Source: Bacteroidota bacterium (lineage in GTDB: Bacteria; Bacteroidota; Bacteroidia; UKL13-3). Taken from it: DNA of 64,000 nt. Under the pieces are notes generated by a model. That model was not told where the DNA came from. It worked only from the letters and a program-made list of their open reading frames with translations, and searched no databases. Shown here in pieces: positions 1 to 8,846 of the stretch (within the stretch, counting starts at the first letter, position 1; every line of letters starts with the position of its first letter). Location of the stretch: contig JAZKBU010000007.1 of NCBI GenBank assembly GCA_040388375.1, positions 374,823-438,822 on the forward strand, given 5' to 3'. Made by a program: the position numbers and the translations under genes.

Positions 1-561
1 TTGCGGATTTTGTTTTACATACTCAATAATTAATGGCAATACCTGCTCGGCTTTATCCCACTCAGGTTGTAAGTATAGTTTGCAGGTGCTGTTTACCTGA
101 CTTGCATATTTTTCAGCCCACTCAAAATCAGTTTTATTAAACACAACTACTTTCAGTTCGTTGGCTTTTTCAATTACTTCACTAATCGGGGCTTTAAATT
201 TTTTAGGCGATAAACAAATCCAATCCCAATGGCCGCTTAATGGACTAGAGCCACTTGTTTCAATATTTGTTTCAATATTATTTTGCTTAAGCAAAGCAGT
301 TAAAGCATCCAAGTTATGTAATAAAGGTTCGCCACCTGTAATTACAGCCAATTTTGCTTTAGCTGTTGTTATATATTCTAAAATGGTATCAATGTTTACT
401 TGCGGATGCTTGGCAGCATCCCAACTTTCTTTTACATCGCACCACACACACTCTACATCGCAACCACCAAGGCGTACAAAATAAGCAGCGCTACCTGTAT
501 GGTAACCCTCCCCCTGTATGGTATAAAAATGTTCCATTAAAGGAAGTTGACTACTATTCAT
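1..561 (-). CDS. queE: 7-carboxy-7-deazaguanine synthase QueE, C-terminus beyond the left edge
   Basis: This radical SAM enzyme forms 7-carboxy-7-deazaguanine from carboxy-tetrahydropterin in the queuosine/preQ0 pathway. The 187 visible residues read on the minus strand from an ATG at 561. They show the substrate segment FYTIQGEGYHTG (about residues 12-23), then RLGGCDVECVWCDVK, which holds the shortened cysteine cluster usual in QueE, then ITGGEPLL and the IETSG strand. The protein runs off the window start, so roughly the last 10-25 residues are missing. It is divergent from ruvB, with about 215 bp between them. Family assignment is secure from the glycine and cysteine motifs; the exact end cannot be seen. 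Confidence 0.93.
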   Translation of the reverse strand, partial: MNSSQLPLMEHFYTIQGEGYHTGSAAYFVRLGGCDVECVWCDVKESWDAAKHPQVNIDTILEYITTAKAKLAVITGGEPLLHNLDALTALLKQNNIETNIETSGSSPLSGHWDWICLSPKKFKAPISEVIEKANELKVVVFNKTDFEWAEKYASQVNSTCKLYLQPEWDKAEQVLPLIIEYVKQNPQ

Positions 562-614
562 TATGTTAAAAAAGGACTGCAATATAATTAATAATGCTTA
601 TAAATTAATTGTTA

Positions 615-756
615 ATGCTTGTACAACAAAACTATGGGGTTACCATACATGTGCCAATGGTTTACATAGAAGGAGAAAAAATATAAAAGCGCCATTTCAG
701 TAATTACAGAAACAAAAGCCGGTAAACAAATTACAACCTATACTATTTTTAAGTAA
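615..756 (+). pseudogene. Small protein or gene remnant interrupted by a +1 frameshift at an A6 run
   Basis: An open frame from ATG 615 reads into NYGVTIHVPMVYIEGEK and stops at 684-686. The frame one base over, entered at the AAAAAA run 676-681, continues as [16 protein letters not shown] and ends at TAA 754-756. Joined as if one A were removed, the two halves give a continuous 46-residue peptide with alternating beta-strand character. I do not recognise the family. It could be a decayed C-terminal gene fragment, a small gene with a real or sequencing-derived homopolymer indel, or chance. The protein-like composition on both sides of the A run is the only support. Confidence 0.3.
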
Positions 757-775
757 AAAACTTACATTCGTAGCT

Positions 776-1798
776 GTGCGAAATCCCAATTTAGATCCTG
801 AAGATACTAACCTAACCAATGCAGAAAAAGAACTTGAACGCGTATTAAGGCCAAGGCTCTTTGATGATTTTACGGGTCAAGAGAAAACCATTGAAAATCT
901 AAAAATATTTGTACAAGCCGCTAAGCAACGTGACGAAGCACTTGATCATGTTTTATTACACGGCCCTCCAGGCTTAGGAAAAACTACTTTAAGCAATATA
1001 ATTGCTAACGAACTAGGTGCTAATATAAAAACTACCAGTGGACCTGTATTGGAAAAAGCAGGCGATTTAGCCGGTTTATTAACCAACCTAGAAAAAGGTG
1101 ATGTACTTTTTATTGATGAAATACATCGTTTAAGTCCGGTGGTTGAGGAGTTTTTATATTCAGCCATGGAAGATTATAAAATAGATATTATGATTGATAG
1201 TGGGCCAAATGCACGCAGTATTCAATTAGAAATAGAACCCTTTACCTTAATTGGTGCTACCACCCGTTCCGGTTTACTTACTTCGCCATTGCGTGCCCGT
1301 TTTGGTATCAATGCGCGTTTGCAGTACTACGATAAAAAATTAATGAAAACCATTATTGAACGTAGTGCTACTATTATGCAATCCATTATAGACGAAGAAG
1401 CCGCTTGGGAAATAGCACGCAGAAGCCGGGGAACGCCTCGTATTGGCAATGCATTATTACGCAGAACCCGCGATTTTGCGCAGGTGAAAAGCGATGGTAT
1501 TATTAATTTAGCCATTGCCCAATATGCTTTAGATGCTTTAAATGTGGATAGCGAAGGATTGGATGAAATGGATTCACGTATTCTGAAAACATTAATAGAA
1601 AAATTTAAAGGAGGCCCTGTTGGTTTAAACACGCTGGCTACTGCTATTGGCGAAGACGGTGGTACTATAGAGGAAGTATACGAACCCTATTTAATTCAGG
1701 AAGGTTTTTTAATGCGTACTCCCCGTGGACGTGAAGCCACAGAAAAAGCATACCAACACATGGGTTTTACACCCAGCTACAAAAATAAACTTTTCTAA
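776..1798 (+). CDS. ruvB: Holliday junction branch migration ATPase RuvB
   Basis: RuvB is the hexameric AAA+ motor that, with RuvA, drives branch migration of Holliday junctions during recombination repair. The 340-residue product has the usual family length. Visible motifs are Walker A GPPGLGKT (residues 63-70), Walker B with DEIH (114-117), the sensor segment [19 protein letters not shown] (about 159-177, including the arginine-finger region), and a C-terminal winged helix with [19 protein letters not shown] and the late RTPRGREAT. The start is GTG 776, just before the conserved N-terminal region; no ATG fits. It stands alone, divergent from queE, with a weak hairpin after its stop. Confidence 0.97.
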   Translation: MRNPNLDPEDTNLTNAEKELERVLRPRLFDDFTGQEKTIENLKIFVQAAKQRDEALDHVLLHGPPGLGKTTLSNIIANELGANIKTTSGPVLEKAGDLAGLLTNLEKGDVLFIDEIHRLSPVVEEFLYSAMEDYKIDIMIDSGPNARSIQLEIEPFTLIGATTRSGLLTSPLRARFGINARLQYYDKKLMKTIIERSATIMQSIIDEEAAWEIARRSRGTPRIGNALLRRTRDFAQVKSDGIINLAIAQYALDALNVDSEGLDEMDSRILKTLIEKFKGGPVGLNTLATAIGEDGGTIEEVYEPYLIQEGFLMRTPRGREATEKAYQHMGFTPSYKNKLF

Positions 1799-1831
1799 AT
1801 TTTAATTAAAAACTATCAAACTGAATTTAGG

Positions 1832-1855
1832 GCAATTAAAAAAAATTGCGTTTAT
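1832..1855 (+). terminator. Probable weak rho-independent terminator after ruvB
   Basis: The arms GCAATT (1832-1837) and AATTGC (1844-1849) are perfect complements around an A6 loop, followed by a T-rich stretch. The stem is short and AT-rich, so this is only a likely end point for the ruvB transcript. The rest of 1799-2096 is very AT-rich and holds no gene that I can support. Confidence 0.4.
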
Positions 1856-2096
1856 TTAATAATAAATGTTGTAAAAATGCCTTTTTATACAGTTCATTTT
1901 ATTTGCACTTTACACGCAAAGCCTAGTTTAAATGCGACTTTAGCTTCCATTTTACTCATTTTTATAATAATTGTATCTTGTTCGCATAGTGAAAACCCCA
2001 CATTTTTCAATTTGAAACAATTAAAACTGAATTATACTATACATAATTTGCATATAAATAATACTATTGTATTGTTTAGCAAAATTTAAAAGTAAT

Positions 2097-2816
2097 ATGA
2101 AAGTTCTTATTGTAGAAACTTCAAACTTCTTTTGTTACGTAATGGTAACAAATTTAAAAAGTATAGGATTTAATGACATTGAGATATTAAAATATCCATT
2201 GGATACAGACGAAGAAATATTTTATTTAGAATCTGTTTTAGTTATAGCAAATATTGATTTAAACGATGGATCTGTTATCGATTTTATTGATTCACTTAAG
2301 AAGTGTAAACCCCACATAAAAGTTTTAGGGTATACACTTAATGATATCAATGGAATTATTTCTCATTTAAAAAAGGTTGGTTTTAACGGTTTGTTTTTCA
2401 AACTGGCTAATAATAAAACCATAGAAACTGCTGTTAATTCCATGAATAATGATATTTTCTTTATTGACTCCTATTTTAAGAATTTGGAGTACAAAAAAAC
2501 AATTGTGGCAGATGATGATGACATGCAGGTAACGGACAAAAACATACAGGACGCTACCAAAGAAAGCCATCAATTAAACAATAGAAAAATAGGGCTGGTA
2601 AGTGCCCTTTTCTATGGTAATAAAAACAAAGAAATTGCAGAATTAATGGGTATTTCTGAAAAAGGAGTTGATGCCCTGAAAAAACGTTTAAAAGAAAGTT
2701 TGAATATTGAAAAAACGCCTGACTTAATAAGATATTTTTTAGAAAAAGGTTTAATTACCGATAAATACAAAATGTTGTTAAAACCGAATACGGATAACTA
2801 CAAAAAATTAAACTAA
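2097..2816 (+). CDS. LuxR-type response regulator with a degenerate (pseudo-)receiver domain
   Basis: The 239-residue protein has a receiver-like N-terminal half (about 1-125) and a C-terminal helix-turn-helix of LuxR/NarL type (about 170-215, containing NKNKEIAELMGISEKGVDALKKR with the usual EIA and GIS spacing). In the receiver half the strand that should carry the phosphorylated Asp reads LVIANIDLNDGS, which places Asn52 at that position. The N-terminal acidic pair is reduced to one Glu (VETSN), while the conserved Lys in FFKLAN is kept. It probably does not take phosphate in the usual way. The ATG at 2097 is preferred to a TTG ten codons upstream because it directly precedes the first receiver strand. 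No cognate kinase is adjacent, so the targets are unknown. Confidence 0.7.
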   Translation: MKVLIVETSNFFCYVMVTNLKSIGFNDIEILKYPLDTDEEIFYLESVLVIANIDLNDGSVIDFIDSLKKCKPHIKVLGYTLNDINGIISHLKKVGFNGLFFKLANNKTIETAVNSMNNDIFFIDSYFKNLEYKKTIVADDDDMQVTDKNIQDATKESHQLNNRKIGLVSALFYGNKNKEIAELMGISEKGVDALKKRLKESLNIEKTPDLIRYFLEKGLITDKYKMLLKPNTDNYKKLN

Positions 2817-2818
2817 AA

Positions 2819-2845
2819 AGGCTTTCCATTATATATAGAAAGCCT
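2819..2845. terminator. Bidirectional terminator between regulator and kdsA
   Basis: AGGCTTTC (2819-2826) pairs perfectly with GAAAGCCT (2838-2845) around an 11-nt AT loop. A T-rich stretch follows on the plus strand and T residues flank the stem on the minus strand. It lies between two convergent genes, so it can serve both. Confidence 0.75.
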
Positions 2846-2869
2846 ATTTAGTTTATAATAAGTATTTAC

Positions 2870-3700
2870 TTAACGGTAACTTACTTCTAAGTTGTGTAAC
2901 TCAATTAAGGGTTTTAAAAACTCTTCTAATTGGTACACACTTAATTGTGAAGCAGCATCACATAAAGCTTTTTCAGGGTCAGGATGCGTTTCAATAAACA
3001 CCCCATCAACTCCTGCAGCTACACCTGCCCTGCTCAATACCGGTAAAAACTCACGTGCTCCACCTTTGGCATCAGCACTTGGAATACCATATTTACGGAT
3101 ACTATGGGTAATATCAAATACCACCGGGTAACCGATTTGTCCCATTAAAAACATACTGCGTGGATCAACCACCATATCGTTATAACCAAATGTGTAACCA
3201 CGTTCCGTTAATATAATCTGGTCGTTACCGCTATCGATACATTTTTGTACCGGATGTTTCATATTTTCAGGAGCTAAAAACTGCCCATGTTTAATATTAA
3301 CTACTTTACCTGTTTTTGCAGCTGCTACCATTAATGTAGACTGCATACATAAGTAGGCAGGTATTTGTAATACATCACACACTTCACCTGCTGCTGCAGC
3401 CTGATCAGGGTAATGAATATCGGTTAACAATGAAAAACCAAACTGCTCTTTTACTTTGGCTAAAATGGCTATTCCTTTAGCTAAGCCCGGTCCGTCATAG
3501 TATTTTAAACTGCTGCGGTTATCTTTTTGAAATGATGATTTGTATATTATTTTAATATTCAGTTTTTCTGAAACTTCTTTTAGCTTTTCAGCTGTTTTCA
3601 TCATAATAGATTCATCTTCTATTACACATGGGCCTGAAATAAGAAACAACTCATCGCTTCCACATTCAATATTGCCAACTTTTACTATTTTTTTTGTCAT
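2870..3700 (-). CDS. kdsA: 3-deoxy-8-phosphooctulonate synthase (Kdo-8-P synthase), metal-dependent type
   Basis: The enzyme condenses phosphoenolpyruvate with arabinose 5-phosphate to Kdo-8-phosphate, the first committed step of the inner-core sugar of lipopolysaccharide. The 276 residues match the family length. Signature segments are KSSFQKDNRSS, NIKHGQFLAPENMKHP, GYNDMVVDPRSM, FDITHS and FIETHPDPEKALCDAAS. Cys25 (SGPCVIE), His199, Glu237 and Asp248 have nearly the spacing of the metal ligands Cys11, His185, Glu222 and Asp233 known in the Aquifex enzyme, so this looks like the metal-dependent class. The gene starts 7 nt after the stop of the upstream DUF349 gene, so the two are probably cotranscribed. 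Confidence 0.97.
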   Translation of the reverse strand: MTKKIVKVGNIECGSDELFLISGPCVIEDESIMMKTAEKLKEVSEKLNIKIIYKSSFQKDNRSSLKYYDGPGLAKGIAILAKVKEQFGFSLLTDIHYPDQAAAAGEVCDVLQIPAYLCMQSTLMVAAAKTGKVVNIKHGQFLAPENMKHPVQKCIDSGNDQIILTERGYTFGYNDMVVDPRSMFLMGQIGYPVVFDITHSIRKYGIPSADAKGGAREFLPVLSRAGVAAGVDGVFIETHPDPEKALCDAASQLSVYQLEEFLKPLIELHNLEVSYR

Positions 3701-3707
3701 GTTATTT

Positions 3708-5828
3708 TTATTTACTTTCTGCTGGTTTACCTACTTGATTTTTTAACTCTCTAATTGTTTTTACTTTCTCATCAAGCTCCTTAATCATACGTTTAGCAGC
3801 AGCAATCTTGTCGTGTATTTGGGTAACCATATCGTTTTTAGCGTTACCATTTTTAAAGAAACCTAAATTATTATCCCACGTATCAATATCCGATTTTAAA
3901 CCTTTTATACGCTCTATCAATACTCTTTCTTCGCGTTGTAAACGTTGTGCACCATCATTGTTATTGGCTAATGACTCAAAATGGGCTTTATCGTCTGCCT
4001 GGCGCATGTTTTTACGCAACTCACGGTTTCTACCATATATTTTATCCAATAATCCATTATACGTTTTAGTAATGGTATCTTTATCTTTATTGGGTACAAA
4101 ACCTATTTTGCTCCATGCATCCTGAATAGCTTTTAAATCGTTAAACACATTGGCATTATCACTTTCGTCAGCAACCATTGCTTCCAATTTTACTATCAAT
4201 TCTTTTTTAGCTATTAAATTAGTTCCCTGTTCTGCATTTTGCTCAGCAAAACGTTCTGCTTTCTTTTCAAAAAACAAATCACAAGCAGCTCTGAATTTTT
4301 TCCAGATATCGTCATTAAACTTATCAGGCACCGGCCCTATTTGTTTCCACGATTCTTGTAAGTTTTTGATAGTAGCCGTTTGTTTACCCCAATCAATTGG
4401 TGCTGCAGCTATATTTTCAGCTTCTTTAACCAAATCAGTTTTCTTTTTTAAATTTTCGTTGCGAACCGCATTGAAAGATTTAAACCAGTTATTCTTGTTA
4501 TTGAAAAAGGTATTACGTGTATTTTTAAATTCTTCCCATACTTTCTCTCTTTCAGCTAAAGGCACATAACCAATTTTTTTCCACTCTTCCATTAATTCAT
4601 TGGCTTCTTTTGTTTTTTCCAACCAATCCTTAATACGAGTAGTGCTATAGTCCGCCAAGCCTTTGGCTTTTTCAATTAAAGCTAATTTCAAATTTAAATT
4701 TGCCTGACGAACAACTTCGTTCTTTTCTGTTTCAGCTTTTATGTAAGCAAATACTTTATCAACTTCTGCTTTAAAACGTGTCCATATATCTTCATTGGCT
4801 TCTTTAGGTACAGGACCTATATTACGCCAATCTTCCTGGTATTTTTTTACAGCAATTAAAGCTGATTTTATACTTTTCTCTTCTGATAACTCACTTACTT
4901 TTTTGCATAAATCAATTTTTGCATCCAAGTTACGTTCCCTGTCTAATTGGGCTATTTCATTATTAATGCTAAGCTTATCGTAAAATATTTCGTTTAAAAC
5001 ACGATAGCTTTCCCATAGGCGCTCTACATGTTCTTTTGGAACATTTTTAACAGATTTCCATTCTGTTTGTAATTCCTTCAATTTAGCCAAACTATCTTTG
5101 GTTTCTTCTGAACTGTTTAACAGTTTTATCTTTTCTAAAATGGTTTCTTTTGCTTGTAAATTCTTTAGTCTGTCTGCTTCGGCAATGGCTTTTGCTGTAG
5201 CTATTTTATCACGTAAATCTTTGATGGCCTTGTTAAATTTATCGCGGGCGGCTACACCTGATTTAAACTCAAAATCATTTTTATCACCACCTTCTTCTAC
5301 AAATTTTTGAAGTGCTAACTCTTGTTCTTCATGTAATGAAGCATCAAAAAATGGTTTTACATCTTTAAATATCTGTAAGGCCTCACTTGGCACTTTATCT
5401 TTAGCGGCTTCAATAGCTATAACTAATAATTCATCTTTCGTTTTACTAGCGTAGTTATTGGTTTCACTTGATTCTGCCGATTCAATAGCAGCTAAAACTT
5501 CATCATGTTCATGCTCATCAATAGCAATTTCAATTACATCAGTAGCTAAATTTAAGTCACTTTCAACTTTTGTTTCAACCGGTTTTGTTTTTTCTACAGG
5601 TTGCGTTTCAGTCGTGGCAGTTACTTCTGCTTCTACAGCACTTTCAATAGGCTTAGTTTCTGCATTTGCTTCAACTGCTGTTGTTTCTTCTACTGTTTGT
5701 GTTTCAGTTGTAGCAGTTAGTTCTGTTTCTACAGCATTTTCAATGGGCTTAGCTTCTGCATTTGTTTCAACAATTGGTTCTGCATTTAAAGCAGCATCAG
5801 AAGGATTCAATTCGTTTAATTCAGTCAT
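3708..5828 (-). CDS. DUF349-repeat protein with an acidic, repetitive N-terminus
   Basis: The 706-residue protein consists of a low-complexity N-terminus (about 1-125), rich in Glu, Thr, Ala and Val, followed by about 480 residues of tandem DUF349 units and a coiled-coil-like C-terminus rich in Lys and Glu. Each DUF349 unit of roughly 70 residues carries a WK.IG.VP core, for example WRNIGPVPKEAN, WKKIGYVPLAER and WKQIGPVPDKFN. No signal peptide or membrane segment is seen, so it is probably cytoplasmic. The N-terminal region contains a roughly 40-residue duplication (two copies of AEAKPIENAVE-type and ATTETQ units). DUF349 proteins have no settled function. It is first gene of an operon with kdsA and has a plausible promoter at 5876-5904. 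Confidence 0.88.
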   Translation of the reverse strand: MTELNELNPSDAALNAEPIVETNAEAKPIENAVETELTATTETQTVEETTAVEANAETKPIESAVEAEVTATTETQPVEKTKPVETKVESDLNLATDVIEIAIDEHEHDEVLAAIESAESSETNNYASKTKDELLVIAIEAAKDKVPSEALQIFKDVKPFFDASLHEEQELALQKFVEEGGDKNDFEFKSGVAARDKFNKAIKDLRDKIATAKAIAEADRLKNLQAKETILEKIKLLNSSEETKDSLAKLKELQTEWKSVKNVPKEHVERLWESYRVLNEIFYDKLSINNEIAQLDRERNLDAKIDLCKKVSELSEEKSIKSALIAVKKYQEDWRNIGPVPKEANEDIWTRFKAEVDKVFAYIKAETEKNEVVRQANLNLKLALIEKAKGLADYSTTRIKDWLEKTKEANELMEEWKKIGYVPLAEREKVWEEFKNTRNTFFNNKNNWFKSFNAVRNENLKKKTDLVKEAENIAAAPIDWGKQTATIKNLQESWKQIGPVPDKFNDDIWKKFRAACDLFFEKKAERFAEQNAEQGTNLIAKKELIVKLEAMVADESDNANVFNDLKAIQDAWSKIGFVPNKDKDTITKTYNGLLDKIYGRNRELRKNMRQADDKAHFESLANNNDGAQRLQREERVLIERIKGLKSDIDTWDNNLGFFKNGNAKNDMVTQIHDKIAAAKRMIKELDEKVKTIRELKNQVGKPAESK

Positions 5829-5875
5829 TTTAAAAATAAATAAAAATAGTGTTTACGTTTCTTTTTTTAGAGAAG

Positions 5876-5904
5876 CGAATTTACAGTTTTTTCCTAAATG
5901 TCAA
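5876..5904 (-). promoter_or_regulatory. Candidate Bacteroidota promoter for the DUF349-kdsA operon
   Basis: On the minus strand, TTG (5904-5902) lies 18 nt before TAAATTCG (5883-5876). This matches the phylum consensus TTG-N(17-23)-TAnnTTTG at all but one fixed position. It would start transcription about 40 nt ahead of the ATG at 5828. Confidence 0.45.
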
Positions 5905-6041
5905 GACAGTATTATTTAGGGTGGTATTAATATTCTGTTATGGAATAAAACATGAAAACAACTAGCTTAACTCGCTAATTAATAAACAACAAAGTTATTT
6001 ATCACAGTCAAAACTAATTTACAAAGGCCAAAAAGCACCTA

Positions 6042-6071
6042 TTGTATAAGGCTATTTAATTGCTAAATTTG
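6042..6071 (+). promoter_or_regulatory. Candidate Bacteroidota promoter for the 6110-8838 pair
   Basis: TTG (6042-6044) is followed after 19 nt by TAAATTTG (6064-6071), a perfect fit to the Bacteroidota primary sigma consensus. The predicted transcript begins about 30 nt before ATG 6110. Nothing else stands out in the 5829-6109 gap beyond this and the opposing promoter. Confidence 0.6.
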
Positions 6072-6109
6072 TTTAGATAAACTGAACAAAAACCGCTCGA
6101 ATATTACAT

Positions 6110-6478
6110 ATGAAAATAAGAATAAAAGGAAACTCCATCAGAATAAGATTAAGTAAAACAGAGGTAGATAATTTTGCTTTACAAGGTTATTTAGAGGAAC
6201 GCACCCAATTTATAGATAATGCATTAATTTATGCGTTAGAAGCTAGTAATACTGTAAGTGAATTATCGGCTAAAATAGATGGCGCAAAAATAACTGTTCA
6301 GGTACCACTCCTTATAGCCAATAACTGGACAAGTACAGAGCAGGTAGGCTTCGAAAATAAAATGAGTTTAGGCAACGAACAGTCGTTATTTCTTTTGGTT
6401 GAAAAGGATTTTGTTTGCCTTGATAACACTTTTGAAGACCAAAGCGATATGTTTCCTAATCCCAATGCTGTTTGTTAA
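6110..6478 (+). CDS. Small conserved protein (DUF7009-like) preceding a molybdopterin oxidoreductase
   Basis: The 122-residue soluble protein begins MKIRIKGNSIRIRLSKTEVD, has a middle rich in short beta strands (KITVQVPLLIANNW) and ends with an acidic segment and EDQSDMFPNP. There is no signal peptide or membrane segment. I recognise the general pattern as the small uncharacterised family called DUF7009 in Bacteroidota, but this name is from memory and is not certain. It lies 38 bp before the YdeP-type oxidoreductase gene on the same strand and behind one promoter, so it may be a partner, maturation factor or small subunit of that enzyme. No catalytic residues can be proposed. Confidence 0.65.
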   Translation: MKIRIKGNSIRIRLSKTEVDNFALQGYLEERTQFIDNALIYALEASNTVSELSAKIDGAKITVQVPLLIANNWTSTEQVGFENKMSLGNEQSLFLLVEKDFVCLDNTFEDQSDMFPNPNAVC

Positions 6479-6516
6479 AATCAATTTAAAAATCTTTCGT
6501 AATCAGTCACAAATAC

Positions 6517-8838
6517 ATGTCAGAAGATAACAATAAACCTAATCCTGAAAATCCGGAAGAATTTTTAGATATTAAGCTAACCGAACCTAAACTAACGGCT
6601 GCGGGAATTCCTGCTGTTATATCATCGGTTAAACATGTATTTAGCGAAATGGGCCCCATTCGTGGCTTCAAAGCTTTGGCAAAGCTAAATCAGAAAGACG
6701 GATTCGATTGTCCGGGTTGTGCATGGCCTGACCCTGACGATGAGCGTTCTCCTATTGCAGAATACTGCGAAAACGGAGCAAAAGCAATTGCGGAAGAAGC
6801 TACCACAAAAGCTCTATGGGCTTCTTTTTTTGCAGAAAACAGTGTAGTTGATTTATCCCAATTAGACGACTATAAAATTGGTAAAAAAGGCCGTGTAGCG
6901 GAACCTATGTATTTACCCAAAGGTGCTACCCATTACCAACCCATTACATGGGAAAATGCTTTTAAATTAATTGCTAAAAATTTAAATGCCTTACCTACTC
7001 CGGACGATGCTATTTTTTATACATCAGGACGAACAAGTAATGAAGCTGCTTTTTTATACCAACTTTTTGTACGTGAATTTGGCACCAACAACTTGCCCGA
7101 TTGTAGCAATATGTGCCACGAAAGTAGTGGTGTAGCATTAAACGAAAGTGTGGGCATTGGCAAGGGCTCAGTAACTTTAGAAGATTTTTACGAAGCAGAG
7201 GCTATTATTATTTTAGGACAAAACCCGGGTACCAATCATCCTCGTATGTTAAGTGCATTGCAAAAAGCCAAACAAAACGGTTGCACCATTATATGTGTAA
7301 ACCCATTAAAAGAAACAGGTTTGGTTGGTTTTAACAATCCGCAAAAACTGAATGGCGTATTGGGTATTAAATCGCAACTGACGGATATTTTTTTACAGGT
7401 TAAAATAAATAGTGATTTAGCACTTATAAAAGCCATTGAAAAAGTACTATGGGAAGATGAAAGTAAAGCTCCCGGTAGTATTTTCGATTTGGAGTTTATT
7501 AAAAACCATACTTCTGGGTACGATGAGTTAATAGAAACTTTTGATGAATATAGTTTAGATGAATTAAGTGAAGCTTGTGGAATTGGTATTGATGATATAA
7601 GGAAAACGGCTGAAGTATTTAAACATAAAAACAAAATTATAGCCTGTTGGGCTATGGGTTTAACGCAACATAAAAATGCAGTTGACACCATAAAAGAAGT
7701 AGTTAATTTATTGTTGTTAAAAGGCAGTATTGGTAAACCCGGAGCGGGCACTTGTCCTGTGCGTGGTCATAGCAATGTGCAAGGCGACAGAACGATGGGT
7801 ATTTATGAAAAACCTTCTAAAATGTTTATTGATAAACTAAATACTGTTTTCAATATCAATGCTCCTTACGAACATGGTTTGGATGTGGTGGATGCCATAA
7901 AAAAAATGCATGAAGAAAAAGGCAAAGTATTTATAGCCATGGGTGGTAATTTTTTATCGGCTACACCTGATACTAAATATACAGCACAGGCTTTACAAAA
8001 TTGTAAATTAACGGTTCATATCAGTACCAAGCTAAACCGAAGCCACTTAATTACTGGTGAGGAAGCACTGATTTTGCCTACTTATGGCAGGAGCGATAAA
8101 GACATTAATACCAAAGGGGAAGAACAATTTATAAGTTGCGAAAACTCAATGGGTGTAGTACAAATGAGCAAGGGCAATTTAAAACCGGTAAGCAATCATT
8201 TAATGAGCGAAAGCGTAATGGTTTGTCAATTGGCTAAAGCCACTTTGGGTACTAAAAGTAAAGTAAATTGGAGTTTATATGAAGAGGATTACGACCATAT
8301 AAGAAACGATATTGAACGTACTATTAATGGTTTTAATGACTACAACAAACGTGTGCGTGAATCGGGAGGATTTTATTTACCCAACGGTGCTCGTGAAGGT
8401 AAATTTAACACACTTAGCACCAAAGCTAATTTCAATGTAGCCAAGCTTACCTTTAACTATTTAGCTCCTGATGAATTAATGATGATGACGATACGTACCC
8501 ACGACCAGTTTAACACGACTATTTATGGACTGGATGATCGTTACCGTGGTATATTTAATGAGCGTAGGGTTGTACTCATGAACGAAAATGATATACGTAA
8601 ATTGGGCTTACAGCATGGTGATGTGGTTGATTTATTTAACTACCACGACAATATTGAAAGGGTAGCACATAAGTTTATGGTTATAAAATACAATATTCCC
8701 GAACAGTGCACGGCTACTTATTTTCCTGAAACCAATGTATTGGTTCCTATTGGCTCTGTAGCCGATAAAAGCAATACGCCAACCAGTAAATATGTAGTTA
8801 TTAAAATTAAAAAGCATATTGATTTAAGTAATAACTAA
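6517..8838 (+). CDS. FdhF/YdeP-family molybdopterin oxidoreductase
   Basis: The 773-residue protein belongs to the bis-MGD oxidoreductases related to formate dehydrogenase H, in the YdeP branch. The N-terminus has CPGCAWPDP (Cys65, Cys68) with a further Cys84. The cofactor-binding part shows YTSGRTSNEAAFLYQ, then SNMCHESSG (197-205), where Cys200-His201 align with the Sec/Cys-His active-site pair of formate dehydrogenases. ILGQNPGTNHPRM and RGHSNVQGDRTMG follow. The C-terminal domain contains MTIRTHDQFNTTIYG, typical of the molydopterin dinucleotide domain. There is no twin-arginine signal, so it is cytoplasmic. E. coli YdeP has been linked to acid resistance, but the substrate of the family is unknown. 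It is cotranscribed with the small gene before it. Confidence 0.9.
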   Translation: MSEDNNKPNPENPEEFLDIKLTEPKLTAAGIPAVISSVKHVFSEMGPIRGFKALAKLNQKDGFDCPGCAWPDPDDERSPIAEYCENGAKAIAEEATTKALWASFFAENSVVDLSQLDDYKIGKKGRVAEPMYLPKGATHYQPITWENAFKLIAKNLNALPTPDDAIFYTSGRTSNEAAFLYQLFVREFGTNNLPDCSNMCHESSGVALNESVGIGKGSVTLEDFYEAEAIIILGQNPGTNHPRMLSALQKAKQNGCTIICVNPLKETGLVGFNNPQKLNGVLGIKSQLTDIFLQVKINSDLALIKAIEKVLWEDESKAPGSIFDLEFIKNHTSGYDELIETFDEYSLDELSEACGIGIDDIRKTAEVFKHKNKIIACWAMGLTQHKNAVDTIKEVVNLLLLKGSIGKPGAGTCPVRGHSNVQGDRTMGIYEKPSKMFIDKLNTVFNINAPYEHGLDVVDAIKKMHEEKGKVFIAMGGNFLSATPDTKYTAQALQNCKLTVHISTKLNRSHLITGEEALILPTYGRSDKDINTKGEEQFISCENSMGVVQMSKGNLKPVSNHLMSESVMVCQLAKATLGTKSKVNWSLYEEDYDHIRNDIERTINGFNDYNKRVRESGGFYLPNGAREGKFNTLSTKANFNVAKLTFNYLAPDELMMMTIRTHDQFNTTIYGLDDRYRGIFNERRVVLMNENDIRKLGLQHGDVVDLFNYHDNIERVAHKFMVIKYNIPEQCTATYFPETNVLVPIGSVADKSNTPTSKYVVIKIKKHIDLSNN

Positions 8839-8846
8839 GCTGGTTA

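Noticed and set aside
161-569. Plus-strand open frames at the left end
   Set aside because: They are antisense to the well-supported queE coding sequence.
1877-2089. 70-codon plus-strand open frame after ruvB
   Set aside because: It has a very AT-rich composition with one hydrophobic stretch, no recognisable motif and overlaps the upstream region of the LuxR-type gene. It is probably chance.
5458-5919. 153-codon plus-strand frame opposite the DUF349 N-terminus
   Set aside because: It is the antisense of the repetitive Thr/Glu-rich region and is rich in Ser and Val for that reason.
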